A model generated the notes under the pieces. It worked only from the letters and a program-made list of their open reading frames with translations. It was not told where the DNA came from and ran no database searches. The translations under genes and the position numbers were made by a program. Shown here piece by piece: positions 46,123-56,284 of a stretch of DNA of 57,971 bases. The DNA is from PKWO01 sp036384915. GTDB lineage: Bacteria > Pseudomonadota > Gammaproteobacteria > Burkholderiales > Burkholderiaceae_D. The stretch lies in contig DASVLJ010000002.1 in NCBI GenBank assembly GCA_036384915.1, forward strand, positions 1-57,971, given 5' to 3'. Every line of letters begins with the position of its first letter. The first letter of the stretch is position 1.

Positions 46123-46392
46123 TTACTTACGCAGGCCGAGCTTGGCGATCAGGTCGCGGTAACGGTTGACGTCCTTGCCCTTCAAGTAGGCGAGCAGGCT
46201 CTTGCGACGATTGACCATCATGATCAAGCCGCGGCGGGAGTGGTGATCCTTGACGTGCGCTTTGAAGTGGCCGTTGAGTTCGTTGATGCGCGCGGTCAGC
46301 AGAGCGACCTGCACTTCAGGAGAACCCGTGTCGTTCTTGCCGCGGGCGTTGTCGGCGATGATGGCAGCCTTGCTGGCTTTTTCCATAGTCAT
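46123..46392 (-). CDS. rpsO: 30S ribosomal protein S15
   Basis: The 89-residue primary 16S rRNA-binding protein has GSPEVQVALLTARINELNGH, KDHHSRRGLIMMVNRRKSLL and the C-terminal YRDLIAKLGLRK. The ATG chosen (MTMEKASK) has AAGG 10 bp upstream; an ATG two codons later is possible. It is first in the rpsO-pnp transcript, with a strong promoter about 120 bp upstream. Confidence 0.97.
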   Translation of the reverse strand: MTMEKASKAAIIADNARGKNDTGSPEVQVALLTARINELNGHFKAHVKDHHSRRGLIMMVNRRKSLLAYLKGKDVNRYRDLIAKLGLRK

Positions 46393-46511
46393 GATACTGA
46401 TACCTTTCACAGGCGGTGAGCGGAGATCGCAGTTACCTGCCCTACCCCAGACACCGTGATTACGATTAGAAATTTACAACTTGATAACTGGCCAAATTTA
46501 ACCAGACCGCG

Positions 46512-46540
46512 ATTATAGCGGAAAAGACTTAAGGATTCAA
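46512..46540 (-). promoter_or_regulatory. Sigma-70-like promoter of rpsO-pnp
   Basis: Reading leftward: -35 TTGAAT, exactly 17-bp spacer, perfect -10 TATAAT. It gives an rpsO leader of about 110 nt, long enough for S15-type translational feedback, although I did not identify a specific S15-binding pseudoknot. Confidence 0.8.
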
Positions 46541-46565
46541 ATACTTAGGTGCTTTTGCTCGATAT

Positions 46566-46594
46566 GGGCGGTTTCCCGAGCTGAAAAACCGCCC
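46566..46594. terminator. Hairpin after trpA
   Basis: A 9-bp stem GGGCGGTTT/AAACCGCCC with an 11-nt loop begins just beyond the trpA stop. There is no following T-run on the minus strand, so it may be a Rho-assisted end or only a processing hairpin. Confidence 0.5.
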
Positions 46595-46601
46595 TGCAGC
46601 C

Positions 46602-47399
46602 TTATTCGTCCAGCGCCTTGCGTATGCCGGACAGGAAACTGCGCACGGCATCCGCGGCCTTTTCCGGCCCTGCCGCTTCGATTTCCTGAATGATGCGGCT
46701 GCCGATCACGACGGCATCGGACACGGCCCCCACCGCCTTGGCTGTGGCGCCATCGCGGATGCCGAAACCGACACCGATGGGCAGCGACACATGCTGCCGG
46801 ATCGCCGCGATACGCTCCGCGACTTCCTTCGTGTCGATATGCCCTGCCCCGGTCACGCCCTTCAAGGACACATAGTAGGAAAAGCCGCTGCCGACCCTTG
46901 CCACCTGCTTGACGCGTTCCTCGGTCGAGGTCGGTGCCAGCAGGAAAATCAGGTCAAGATCCTGCTCGCGCATCAGGCGCGCAAAGTCTTCCACTTCCTC
47001 GGGCGGGTAATCGACCACGATGGTGCCGTCTGCGCCGCAAGCCTTGGCGGCTGCGGCATAGGCCTGCTGGCCCATGTGTTCGATCGGGTTGGCGTAGCCC
47101 ATCAGGACAATGGGCGTGGCCTGGTTGGTCTTGCGGAATTCGGCGACCATGGCCATGACGTCTTTCATGCCGACGCCGAATTTCAAGGCGCGTTCACAGG
47201 CGCGCTGGATCACCGGCCCCTCCGCCATCGGGTCGGAAAACGGCACGCCCAATTCAATGATGTCGGCGCCGCCTTCGACCAGCGCGTACAACAAGGGCAC
47301 GGTGAGTTCCGGCGAAGGATCGCCAGCGGTGATGAAGGTGATCAGGGCCTTGCGTTTTTGTGCCGCCAGCGCGGCAAAGGTTTGCTTGATTCTGGACAT
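46602..47399 (-). CDS. trpA: Tryptophan synthase alpha chain
   Basis: The 265-residue TIM barrel cleaves indole-3-glycerol phosphate. The catalytic glutamate is in ADIIELGVPFSDPMAEGPVI and the catalytic aspartate in GTIVVDYPPEE. The phosphate-binding GFGIRDGATAKA is intact. The start is MSRIKQTFAALAAQ, 12 codons inside a longer frame. It is the last gene of truA-trpF-trpB-trpA. The accD gene that commonly follows trpA in related genomes is not there. Confidence 0.97.
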   Translation of the reverse strand: MSRIKQTFAALAAQKRKALITFITAGDPSPELTVPLLYALVEGGADIIELGVPFSDPMAEGPVIQRACERALKFGVGMKDVMAMVAEFRKTNQATPIVLMGYANPIEHMGQQAYAAAAKACGADGTIVVDYPPEEVEDFARLMREQDLDLIFLLAPTSTEERVKQVARVGSGFSYYVSLKGVTGAGHIDTKEVAERIAAIRQHVSLPIGVGFGIRDGATAKAVGAVSDAVVIGSRIIQEIEAAGPEKAADAVRSFLSGIRKALDE

Positions 47400-47468
47400 G
47401 GGATTCTCGATTATCTGGTTGGCGAAGCGCGCCATCGCCCCGCTGACGAGGCAGACGGCGCGGCAGCA

Positions 47469-48713
47469 TCAAAGCGCTCTCTTGGCACGCTCTGCGACGG
47501 TGTGCATATCCTTGTCGCCACGGCCGGACAAATTGACCAGCACGATCTTGTCCTTGGGCAGCGTGGCGGCAAACTTCACCGCGTGCGCGATCGCATGGCT
47601 CGATTCGAGCGCGGGAATGATGCCTTCGATGCGGCAGCAATTGTGGAATGCCGCCACAGCTTCGTCGTCGGTGATCGAGACGTATTGCGCACGCCCGCTA
47701 TCCTTCAGCCAGGCATGCTCCGGGCCCACGCCGGGGTAATCGAGGCCGGCCGAGACCGAATGCGTCTCGATGATCTGGCCGTTGGCATCTTGCAGTAGAT
47801 AGGTGCGGTTGCCGTGCAGCACGCCGGGCGAACCAGCCAACAGCGATGCCGAATGGCGCCCGGTCTCCAGGCCGTCGCCGGCGGCCTCCACCCCCACCAA
47901 TTGCACCTGCGGATAATCGATGTAGGGATGGAAGATGCCCATGGCATTGGAGCCGCCGCCGATGCAGGCCACCACGTAGTCAGGCTGGCGCCCCGTCATC
48001 TCCGGCATCTGCAGCAGGCATTCCTTGCCGATCACGGATTGGAAGTCGCGCACCATCATCGGGTAGGGGTGCGGGCCGGCCACGGTGCCGATGATGTAGA
48101 AAGTGTTTTCCACATTCGTGACCCAGTCGCGCATGGCCTCGTTCAAAGCATCCTTGAGCGTCTTGGAGCCCGACTCCACCGGCACCACCTTGGCACCCAG
48201 GAGTTCCATGCGGTAGACGTTTTGCACCTGGCGCTTGACGTCTTCGCTGCCCATGTAGACCACGCATTCCATGCCGAAGCGCGCGCAGATCGTCGCGGTG
48301 GCGACGCCATGCTGCCCTGCCCCGGTCTCGGCGATCACGCGCGGCTTGCCCATGCGCTTGGCGAGCAAGGCTTGGCCGATGACGTTGTTGATCTTGTGCG
48401 CGCCCGTGTGGTTCAAGTCTTCGCGCTTGAAATAGATTTGCGCGCCGCCGGCGATTTCGGACCAGCGCTTGGCGTGATAGATCGGGCTGGGGCGGCCGAC
48501 GAAGTGGGTCAGCTCATTGTGAAATTCGTCGAGGAAGGCCTGATCCTGGCTGTAATGCGCATAGGCTGCGCGCAACTGCGTCAGCGCGTAAGTCAGGGTT
48601 TCGGAAACGAAGCTGCCGCCGTATTGGCCGAAATGGCCGGTGGCATCAGGGAGGTTGTAGTGCTGTGAAGATTCGGCACGGCTCGAAGCCGCGCTGTTTG
48701 CTGCTGTAGTCAT
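47469..48713 (-). CDS. trpB: Tryptophan synthase beta chain
   Basis: The 414-residue PLP enzyme condenses indole with serine. The PLP lysine lies in HTGAHKINNVIGQALLAKRM, the catalytic glutamate in AETGAGQHG, and the phosphate loop in CIGGGSNAMGIF. A short Ala/Ser-rich N-terminal leader precedes YNLPDATGHFGQYGGSFVSE. It lies 9 bp after trpF and 69 bp before the trpA start. Confidence 0.97.
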   Translation of the reverse strand: MTTAANSAASSRAESSQHYNLPDATGHFGQYGGSFVSETLTYALTQLRAAYAHYSQDQAFLDEFHNELTHFVGRPSPIYHAKRWSEIAGGAQIYFKREDLNHTGAHKINNVIGQALLAKRMGKPRVIAETGAGQHGVATATICARFGMECVVYMGSEDVKRQVQNVYRMELLGAKVVPVESGSKTLKDALNEAMRDWVTNVENTFYIIGTVAGPHPYPMMVRDFQSVIGKECLLQMPEMTGRQPDYVVACIGGGSNAMGIFHPYIDYPQVQLVGVEAAGDGLETGRHSASLLAGSPGVLHGNRTYLLQDANGQIIETHSVSAGLDYPGVGPEHAWLKDSGRAQYVSITDDEAVAAFHNCCRIEGIIPALESSHAIAHAVKFAATLPKDKIVLVNLSGRGDKDMHTVAERAKRAL

Positions 48714-48722
48714 GTCTTGCTC

Positions 48723-49391
48723 TCATTGTTGGATCGTTGCATCTGCCGCATTGACTCCGGCCACAAAGGCTCGGATTCTGGCGGCATCCTTGATGCCCTT
48801 GGACGCTTCAACGCCGCTGCTGACGTCGACTGCGTAAGGGCGCAAGCCGGCCACCGCCTCAGTGACGTTTAGCTCGCTCAAGCCACCACTTAAAACGACC
48901 CGAGGCGCGAGTTCTTTTGGAATGAGAGACCAATCGAAAACCTTTCCTCCGCCACCGTAACCGTCGACGAATGCGTCGAGCAGCAAGCCAGCGAACAAGG
49001 GGCTGGCGGCACGGTAGGCGTGATCATATTCTAGCAAATCCGGGGGCTGCATACCGCTTTTGACGCGGATGGCCCGCAGAAATGGGCGGCGCACGGCTTG
49101 CGCGACGGCAACACACTGCTCGAGCGTCTCATCGCCATGGAATTGCAATAAAGACACGGGCGCAGCAGCGAGCGCGGCCACCACCTCTTCCACCGCGGCA
49201 TTGACGAACAAACCGACCGTGGAGACGAAAGGCGGCACCCTTGCCAGCAGGCGCCCCGCCGCTTCCGGCGCAAGGTAACGCGGACTGGGGCCATAGAATA
49301 CGAAGCCGACCGCATCGGCTCCGGCAGCGATTGCGGCTTGCAAGTCTTGCTCGCGGGTCAGGCCGCAAATCTTGATGCGTGTGCGATTCAT
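48723..49391 (-). CDS. trpF: Phosphoribosylanthranilate isomerase
   Basis: The 222-residue TIM barrel performs the Amadori rearrangement of phosphoribosylanthranilate. The catalytic cysteine is in RIKICGLTREQD at the N-terminus, the catalytic aspartate in LLLDAFVDGYGGGGKVFDW, and the phosphate site in LSGGLSELN and VDVSSGVEASKGIKD. The ATG starts one base after the truA stop, so translation is closely linked. Confidence 0.97.
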   Translation of the reverse strand: MNRTRIKICGLTREQDLQAAIAAGADAVGFVFYGPSPRYLAPEAAGRLLARVPPFVSTVGLFVNAAVEEVVAALAAAPVSLLQFHGDETLEQCVAVAQAVRRPFLRAIRVKSGMQPPDLLEYDHAYRAASPLFAGLLLDAFVDGYGGGGKVFDWSLIPKELAPRVVLSGGLSELNVTEAVAGLRPYAVDVSSGVEASKGIKDAARIRAFVAGVNAADATIQQ

Positions 49392-49392
49392 C

Positions 49393-50217
49393 TTACCAAG
49401 GCAGCATGGGTTGTTCTTGCGGCAGGTTCCAGAAAGCATCATAGCCGACTTGGGCCAGGTAAAGCCCGTCGGGCGCGAAGGTCGGCGCCGCCACGCTACG
49501 GTCGCGCCCATCCAGCACCTCCTTTAGCCATCCCGCCCCGCGCTTGCCGCTGCCGGTGAAGATCAGAGAACCGACCAGGTTGCGCACCATGTGATGCAGG
49601 AAGGCGGACGCGCGGAAGGTGAATACGATGACGTCGCCGCGCCGCACGATCCGCACTTCCTGCATCTCCTTGATCGGCGACTTGGCCTGGCATTCGGCGG
49701 CGCGGAAGGCGGAAAAGTCGTGCGTGCCCAGCAAGCTCTGCGCGGCTTCCTGCATGCGCTCCACGTCCAGCGGGCGAAACACCCAGCCGGCGCGGCCGCG
49801 CAACAAAGGCGAGCGCACGGCATTGTTGTACAGCACGTAGTGGTAGGTGCGCGAGCGTGCGGAAAAGCGCGAGTGGAACGGGCCATCGGGGCCAGCGGCG
49901 GTTTCGGCAGCCCAGCGCACCACGATAGACGGCGGCAGGTAGGAATTGACGCCGCGCACCCAGGAAAACATGTCGCGCTCGAGCCCGGTATCGAAGTGCA
50001 CCACCTGTTCCAGCGCATGCACGCCGGCGTCGGTGCGGCCGGCGCAGGTCGTGGCGATATCCTGTTGCGAAAACTGCGCCATGGCGCGCTCCAGCGCATC
50101 CTGCACGGTATTGCCGTGCGGTTGCGTTTGCCAGCCGCCCCAGGGAGCGCCGTCGTATTGCACGCCCAGGGCGATGCGTTTGGCTGGTATGTCGGTGCTT
50201 GCGTCCATGTCGCCCAT
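49393..50217 (-). CDS. truA: tRNA pseudouridine(38-40) synthase
   Basis: The protein of about 274 residues makes pseudouridine at positions 38-40 of the tRNA anticodon arm. The catalytic aspartate is in CAGRTDAGVHALEQVVHFD. ALGVQYDGAPWGGWQTQ and FLHHMVRNLVGSLI are typical. The start could be the ATG at 50217 or the next in-frame ATG three codons later; the longer frame would begin inside a palindromic repeat and was rejected. It heads the trpF-trpB-trpA run. Confidence 0.94.
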   Translation of the reverse strand: MGDMDASTDIPAKRIALGVQYDGAPWGGWQTQPHGNTVQDALERAMAQFSQQDIATTCAGRTDAGVHALEQVVHFDTGLERDMFSWVRGVNSYLPPSIVVRWAAETAAGPDGPFHSRFSARSRTYHYVLYNNAVRSPLLRGRAGWVFRPLDVERMQEAAQSLLGTHDFSAFRAAECQAKSPIKEMQEVRIVRRGDVIVFTFRASAFLHHMVRNLVGSLIFTGSGKRGAGWLKEVLDGRDRSVAAPTFAPDGLYLAQVGYDAFWNLPQEQPMLPW

Positions 50218-50225
50218 GTGCCATC

Positions 50226-50333
50226 GTAGGTTGGTGCTGAGCGCAGCGAAGCCCGACATCGGCGAGCTGTGCTATCGCATGCGTTGATTCAACGTGCTGA
50301 TGTTGGGCTTCGCTGCGCTCAGCACCAACCTAC
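50226..50333. repeat. GTAGGTTGG-type dispersed palindrome, copy 4
   Basis: The best-preserved copy: GTAGGTTGGTGCTGAGCGCA at one end and the exact complement TGCGCTCAGCACCAACCTAC at the other, with GCCCGAC/TGTTGGGC blocks inside and a variable centre of about 45 bp. It lies between the fimV terminator and truA. Confidence 0.93.
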
Positions 50334-50335
50334 GC

Positions 50336-50369
50336 AAACAAAACGGGCGCAAGCATTGCTTGCGCCCGT
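50336..50369 (-). terminator. Intrinsic terminator after fimV
   Basis: A perfect 12-bp stem ACGGGCGCAAGC/GCTTGCGCCCGT with a 3-nt loop, followed on the minus strand by TTTTGTTTG. It lies 20 bp beyond the fimV stop. Confidence 0.9.
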
Positions 50370-50388
50370 CGCTACTATAACAGCTTGT

Positions 50389-53300
50389 TTAGCCGAGCTT
50401 CGCGAGGAGGCTCTTGGCTTTTTCCGCGTATTCCGCGATGCCGCCCTTCATGACTTCGTCCAGCAGTTCGCGCGCACCTTCCTTGTCGCCGATTTCCTGG
50501 TAGGCCACGGCGAGATCGAGCTTGGTCGCCATTTCGGCGTTGTTCGAATACTCGTGGTCTACGCCGGTATCGAGCTCCACCGGCGCTTCGAGCACGTGGT
50601 GGCCGCCGTCGCCGTGATCGCCATGGTCACCTATGGACGGAATCTGCAGATCGGGTATGGACAGGTGTTCGCCGGCATGCGGTGCGGGCGCCGGGGCGCC
50701 GAGGCCAGGAATCTCGCCGATGTCGATCATCGGCGCATGCTCCTCGGCCTTGTGCGCTTCGGGTGCATGAACTTCAGCGGCATGCACTTCCGGCGTGTGG
50801 ATATCCGGAATATGGAAATCCATCGCATGCTCCGCCACCGGCGCCGGAGCCGGTTCAGGCACGTGCGGCACGGCAGGCACCTCGGGGAGGTGGAAATCGA
50901 CCACGTTCGACTTGTGCTCGGCGGCCGGAAGTTCAATGTCGGGCACGTGGGCTTCGGCCTTGTGTTCCGGCATGACGGTCGAGTCGTCCTTCGGGGAATC
51001 GAGTTCCAGCGTCAGGCCGGACAGATCGAAGTCCATGGCCGCGTCGGCCTTGGCGTGCGAAGGCACTTCTTCGGGCTTGATCGTCGGCACTGCCGGCAAT
51101 TCGGTTCCGAGATCGTGCAACTCCGTATCGTGCGTATCGTGGCGGCCGATCGTGGTGGCTTCGCCGAGTTCAGGATGATGCTCGGCAGCCGGCTCAGGCG
51201 ATTTCTTGTCGTCGAGGAAGTCGAAATCGATGTTGCTGAAGTCGGCCGCGGCAGGCGCCGCCGGCTCATGCCTGGCGGCAGGAGCCTCATGCGCAGCCGG
51301 TGCTGTCGGCTCGTGAGTCGGCGCTTCCTCCATGCCGTCGAGATCGAAATCGAGGCTGGTCGACACGTCGAGCGGATTTTCGCCGTGGCGCGCCAAGGTA
51401 TCGGGCTCAGGCTGGCCCAGCGTGGAGCCGCCCAATTGCAGCTCGCCGCTGTGGGTGTCCGGCACCAGATCGTCGAGCATCGAGGTGTCGTGCGCATGGG
51501 TGGTATGCAGCGCGGTGGTCTTGGCCAAATCGGCGGCGCCGGTCGCGCCGGCAATGCTGTACAGCGGGTTCTTCGGATCGATCGACATGCCCAGCGCCGC
51601 AGCCTGGTGCCAATCTTCCCCCTCGCCCTTGGTCATGCCGTACAGCTCCGTGGCGACCGTCTCGAACGAGCGCACATCCTTGCGGTTGGCGTAGATCTCA
51701 AGCAGCTTGACGCGCACGGCATTGCGTTCCGGCTGGGTGCGCAGTGCTTCCTTGAGGATTTCCTCGGCTTGCGCATCGCGGCCATAGGCGATGTAGACAT
51801 CGGCTTCCGCCACCGGATCGACTTCGTTGCTGTCGAGCTGGCTGGCGGAAGGTGCGAAATTCGAATTGAAGACGCTGTTGTTGGTATCGACGCTTTGGCC
51901 GCCGGTGGAACCGAACAGGGAGTTCGCCTTCAGGCTCGAATCGGTGATGATGCTGTCGCCGAAAGCCTTTTCCTTGCGTTTGCGATAACCGCGATAGACG
52001 CCGAAGGCGCCGCCGGCGACCAGCAGCAACGCGGCACCGCCGATCACGAGCGGATTGCCGAACAAGTCGTCCATCAAGCTAGGCTCGGGCGCCGGCACGG
52101 GCCTTGGCTTTGGTTTCGGCGGCTTGGGCGGCGGGATGACCGATGCCGACGTGTCGGCCGGCTTGGCGGCTTCCGCAGGCTTGGTTTCCGCCGGCTTGAC
52201 CGGTGCAGGAACTGACGCAGCGGCCGTAGCGGAAGCTGCCGGCGCCGGAGCGGGAGCAGGGGCAGGCACAGGTGCAGAAGCCGCGGCCGGTGCGGGAGTG
52301 ACCGGCTTGGTCTCAACCTTGGCCGGCGCCTTTTGCGTTTCCGGTACGTTCTTGCTCTTGACGTCCAGCAGCGATTTCAAATCGCCGACGTTCTTCTCCA
52401 GTTGCTTGACGCGCGTATTGGCCTCGGCGATTTCCTTTTCCTTGGCGATACGCTCTTCTTCGCCGGCCTTGCCGCCCTTCTCCGGCGTGCCGCCCTTGGA
52501 CAGCTTCAACTTGTCTTGCGCGGTGGTGGCGGGCGTGGCCTTTTCTTCGACCTTGGTCGTGACCTTGCCCGAAGCGCTTTGCTTGTTGCCGCTCTCAGCC
52601 TGCTTCGGCGCCTGCGTGGACGCGACCTGGCCGGCCAGCTTGTTGCGGTATTCGTTGAAATCGGCGGCCTGCGTCAAGATCTCGTGATGCGCCTCGGCGT
52701 TGGAGATGGCGCTTGCCGTGGCGGCGTCGGGCACGGACAGGACTTGGCCCGCGCGCAGGCGGTTCATGTTGTTGCCGCCGAAGGCGCCTTGGTTGTTGCG
52801 GTACAGGGCGACCAGCATCTGGTCGAGCGACACGCCTTCAGGCTTGACCTGGCCGGCAATCTTGGATAGCGAATCGCCGCTCTTGACGGTGTACTCGGAT
52901 TGGCCGGCGGACGGGCCCGCGGGCTTTTCCGCAGGCTGGCTGGCCACGGGACGCTGCGGGCGTTCCGCAGGCGCCGGAGTCGGCGCGGGTGCGGCCCCAG
53001 GACGGCGCGAACTCGGGCGCTGCGTGAGGGGCTGCGAATTATCTTGCGCCGGCTGCGGAGTCGCGGCAGCCTGGCTGGTGCCGGCCGCGGTTTGCGGACG
53101 CGAACCCGCTGTGACCGGCGCCTGGCGTGGGCCCACGCTCTCTGGGTCGAGCAGGAAGGTGTATTCGCGCAGCAAGCGGCCGCTGCCGTTGCCGCCCAAC
53201 TCGAGCAGCATGTCGACGAAAGGCTCGTTGATCGCCTGCGTCGAACTGACGGCGATGTACTGGCGTCCATCGTCATGCTTGGCGACGGTGAAACGCAGGC

Positions 53301-53577
53301 TATAGAGAACCGGATTGAAATCGATGCCTGCGGAACGATAGGCGTCGACCGACGCCAGGCGCGGCTGGAGCAAGCCATCCTCGCCCGGTGTCACGGAACT
53401 CAATTCGATTTCGGCACTCAGCGGTTGTCCCAGGGCGGACTTCACGGTCAGCTTGCCCAGTGCCGCAGCGTCGGCATGAGAAGCGAACAGCAAGGTCGTC
53501 AGAACTGCCGCACTCAAGGTTCGCAAGCCAAACGACAGCGACTTGTGGCTAGTGTTTAAACGCATTTTTTGTGACAT
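50389..53577 (-). CDS. fimV: FimV-type pilus assembly/polarity protein
   Basis: The 1062-residue inner-membrane protein has a signal peptide (SAAVLTTLLFASHADA), the FimV N-terminal domain (LGKLTVKSALGQPLSAEIEL), and a periplasmic LysM domain at about 228-283 (YTVKSGDSLSKIAGQVK). A coiled coil (IAEANTRVKQLEKNVGDLKS), a Pro/Ala-rich linker, one membrane helix (NPLVIGGAALLLVAGGAFGV) and a long acidic cytoplasmic part follow. It ends in the conserved C-terminal TPR-like helix pair (KLDLAVAYQEIGDKEGAREL). The segment before that pair is unusually His/Pro-rich. FimV organises the cell pole and type IV pilus and type II secretion functions. Its position between asd and truA is conserved in beta- and gammaproteobacteria. 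Confidence 0.93.
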   Translation of the reverse strand: MSQKMRLNTSHKSLSFGLRTLSAAVLTTLLFASHADAAALGKLTVKSALGQPLSAEIELSSVTPGEDGLLQPRLASVDAYRSAGIDFNPVLYSLRFTVAKHDDGRQYIAVSSTQAINEPFVDMLLELGGNGSGRLLREYTFLLDPESVGPRQAPVTAGSRPQTAAGTSQAAATPQPAQDNSQPLTQRPSSRRPGAAPAPTPAPAERPQRPVASQPAEKPAGPSAGQSEYTVKSGDSLSKIAGQVKPEGVSLDQMLVALYRNNQGAFGGNNMNRLRAGQVLSVPDAATASAISNAEAHHEILTQAADFNEYRNKLAGQVASTQAPKQAESGNKQSASGKVTTKVEEKATPATTAQDKLKLSKGGTPEKGGKAGEEERIAKEKEIAEANTRVKQLEKNVGDLKSLLDVKSKNVPETQKAPAKVETKPVTPAPAAASAPVPAPAPAPAPAASATAAASVPAPVKPAETKPAEAAKPADTSASVIPPPKPPKPKPRPVPAPEPSLMDDLFGNPLVIGGAALLLVAGGAFGVYRGYRKRKEKAFGDSIITDSSLKANSLFGSTGGQSVDTNNSVFNSNFAPSASQLDSNEVDPVAEADVYIAYGRDAQAEEILKEALRTQPERNAVRVKLLEIYANRKDVRSFETVATELYGMTKGEGEDWHQAAALGMSIDPKNPLYSIAGATGAADLAKTTALHTTHAHDTSMLDDLVPDTHSGELQLGGSTLGQPEPDTLARHGENPLDVSTSLDFDLDGMEEAPTHEPTAPAAHEAPAARHEPAAPAAADFSNIDFDFLDDKKSPEPAAEHHPELGEATTIGRHDTHDTELHDLGTELPAVPTIKPEEVPSHAKADAAMDFDLSGLTLELDSPKDDSTVMPEHKAEAHVPDIELPAAEHKSNVVDFHLPEVPAVPHVPEPAPAPVAEHAMDFHIPDIHTPEVHAAEVHAPEAHKAEEHAPMIDIGEIPGLGAPAPAPHAGEHLSIPDLQIPSIGDHGDHGDGGHHVLEAPVELDTGVDHEYSNNAEMATKLDLAVAYQEIGDKEGARELLDEVMKGGIAEYAEKAKSLLAKLG

Positions 53578-54006
53578 AGATTTGCATTCCAATAGCGCAT
53601 GTTGCGATAAACACAAGCATCGCAGCTGGTTATCCTTGTTGTAATCATGGTGCCGGTCGGCAACTGTAAAACAGGCAGTTCCGAACTTTTACCATATCAT
53701 CATAGACTTACGCAAGCAAGCGAAAGCATCTTCGCAACATCTGTTAAACCCTGGAAAGGGCATTCGCGAGGCATCTAGCCCTCTTTCCTGTTGCAAAGTG
53801 ACAACAAAACAAACCGTCATTGAGCTCGGGGGATAAAGGTTGAGTATAGTTTCGCGCGCGTATTTTGCAATTTTTAACCAATTTACGCAAATAATCGTTA
53901 CACAAATATTTCACGAAAGAACCCGAGCCGGCTCTCATGCGGAAAAACAAACGGGCTGCCACCTTGCGGTGCGCAGCCCGTCCATCCTGCCATGTAGCCA
54001 AATCTT
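53578..54006. other. Intergenic region upstream of fimV
   Basis: About 430 bp with an A+T-rich core (53820-53910). It must contain the fimV promoter, although I found only a weak TTTACA/GATTAC-like pair. The asd terminator lies at the right end. No open frame with recognisable protein features was seen. Confidence 0.5.
53943..53981 (-). terminator. Intrinsic terminator after asd
   Basis: The stem ACGGGCTGC/GCAGCCCGT is extended by CACC/GGTG pairing and followed leftward by TTTGTTTTTCC. It lies 25 bp beyond the asd stop. Confidence 0.9.
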
Positions 54007-55140
54007 TCAGTCGATCATGATGCGCAGCATGCGGCGCAAGGGCTCGGCAGCGCCCCAGAGCAATTGATCGCCCACCGTGAAGGCCGACAGGTATTCCCCA
54101 CCCATCTGCATCTTGCGCAGGCGGCCGACCGGAATGCTCAAGCTGCCCGTCACGGCGGCCGGCGTCAGATCGCGCATCGAGGCTTCGCGCGTATTCGGCA
54201 CCACCTTCACCCACTGGTTGTTGCCGGCGATGATGTCGTTCAACTCGTCCAGCGGCACATCCTTTTTCAGCTTGATCGTCAGCGCCTGCGAGTGGCAACG
54301 CATGGCGCCGATACGCACGCACAAGCCGTCGACCGGGATGGCCGAGCGGGCTTCCGCGCCGAATGCCGCACCGCGGCCGAGAATCTTGTTGGTCTCGGCA
54401 CCGGCCTTCCACTCTTCCTTGGATTGGCCGTTACCCAGATCCTTGTCGATCCAGGGAATCAGGTTGCCGCCCAGCGGTACGCCGAAATGCCGGGTTTCAT
54501 CGGCGGTCATCGCGTGCTGCTTGGCCAGCACCTTGCGATCGATTTCGAGGATGGCGGAAGCGGGATCGTCCAGCAGCGCCTTGACTTCGGCATTGATGGC
54601 GCCGTATTGAGTCAGCAGCTCGCGCATGTGCTGCGCACCACCGCCCGAAGCGGCCTGGTAAGTCATGGACGTCATCCAGTCGACCAGATCGTGCTGGAAC
54701 AAACCGCCCAAGCCCATCAGCATGCACGAGACGGTGCAATTGCCGCCGATGAAGTTCTTCACGCCGCGCGAGAGCGCCGTCTTGATCACGGACAGATTGA
54801 CCGGATCGAGCACAATGATGGCGTCGTCGCTCATGCGCAGCGTCGAAGCCGCATCGATCCAGTAGCCGTTCCAGCCCGCCTCACGCAGTCTCGGGAAAAT
54901 CTCGGTCGTGTAGTCGCCGCCCTGGCAGGTAATAATGATGTCGCATTTTTTCAGCTCATCAATATTGTTGGCATCTTTCAATGTGGTTTCATTTTTCGCT
55001 TGCGCCGGGGCTTTGCCGCCCGCGTTCGAAGTCGAAAAGAATACCGGCTCGATATGGGCGAAATCGCCCTCTTCCTGCATACGTTGCAGCAACACCGAAC
55101 CGACCATGCCACGCCAGCCTACCAGACCTACGAGTTTCAC
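54007..55140 (-). CDS. asd: Aspartate-semialdehyde dehydrogenase
   Basis: The 377-residue enzyme reduces aspartyl phosphate to aspartate semialdehyde for Lys, Met, Thr and diaminopimelate synthesis. NADP binding starts GLVGWRGMVGSVLLQRM. The active-site cysteine is Cys135 in GGNCTVSCMLMGLGG, and substrate-binding sequence includes RIGAMRCHSQALTIKL. Length matches the gammaproteobacterial-type ASADH. It is downstream of leuB with a hairpin between. Confidence 0.97.
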   Translation of the reverse strand: MKLVGLVGWRGMVGSVLLQRMQEEGDFAHIEPVFFSTSNAGGKAPAQAKNETTLKDANNIDELKKCDIIITCQGGDYTTEIFPRLREAGWNGYWIDAASTLRMSDDAIIVLDPVNLSVIKTALSRGVKNFIGGNCTVSCMLMGLGGLFQHDLVDWMTSMTYQAASGGGAQHMRELLTQYGAINAEVKALLDDPASAILEIDRKVLAKQHAMTADETRHFGVPLGGNLIPWIDKDLGNGQSKEEWKAGAETNKILGRGAAFGAEARSAIPVDGLCVRIGAMRCHSQALTIKLKKDVPLDELNDIIAGNNQWVKVVPNTREASMRDLTPAAVTGSLSIPVGRLRKMQMGGEYLSAFTVGDQLLWGAAEPLRRMLRIMID

Positions 55141-55176
55141 AACGTTTTCTCCTTAGTTAGACGCCACCATTCTACT

Positions 55177-55200
55177 CCCCTCCCGCGAGCGGGAGAGGGG
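55177..55200. repeat. GC-rich hairpin between leuB and asd
   Basis: CCCCTCCCGC and GCGGGAGAGGGG form a stem with a two-base bulge and a 2-nt loop. There is no T-run in the direction of leuB transcription. Similar CCCCTCTCCCGC hairpins are scattered in many proteobacterial genomes, so this may be a small dispersed repeat. Confidence 0.6.
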
Positions 55201-55207
55201 TTTCAAA

Positions 55208-56284
<1,077 letters not shown>

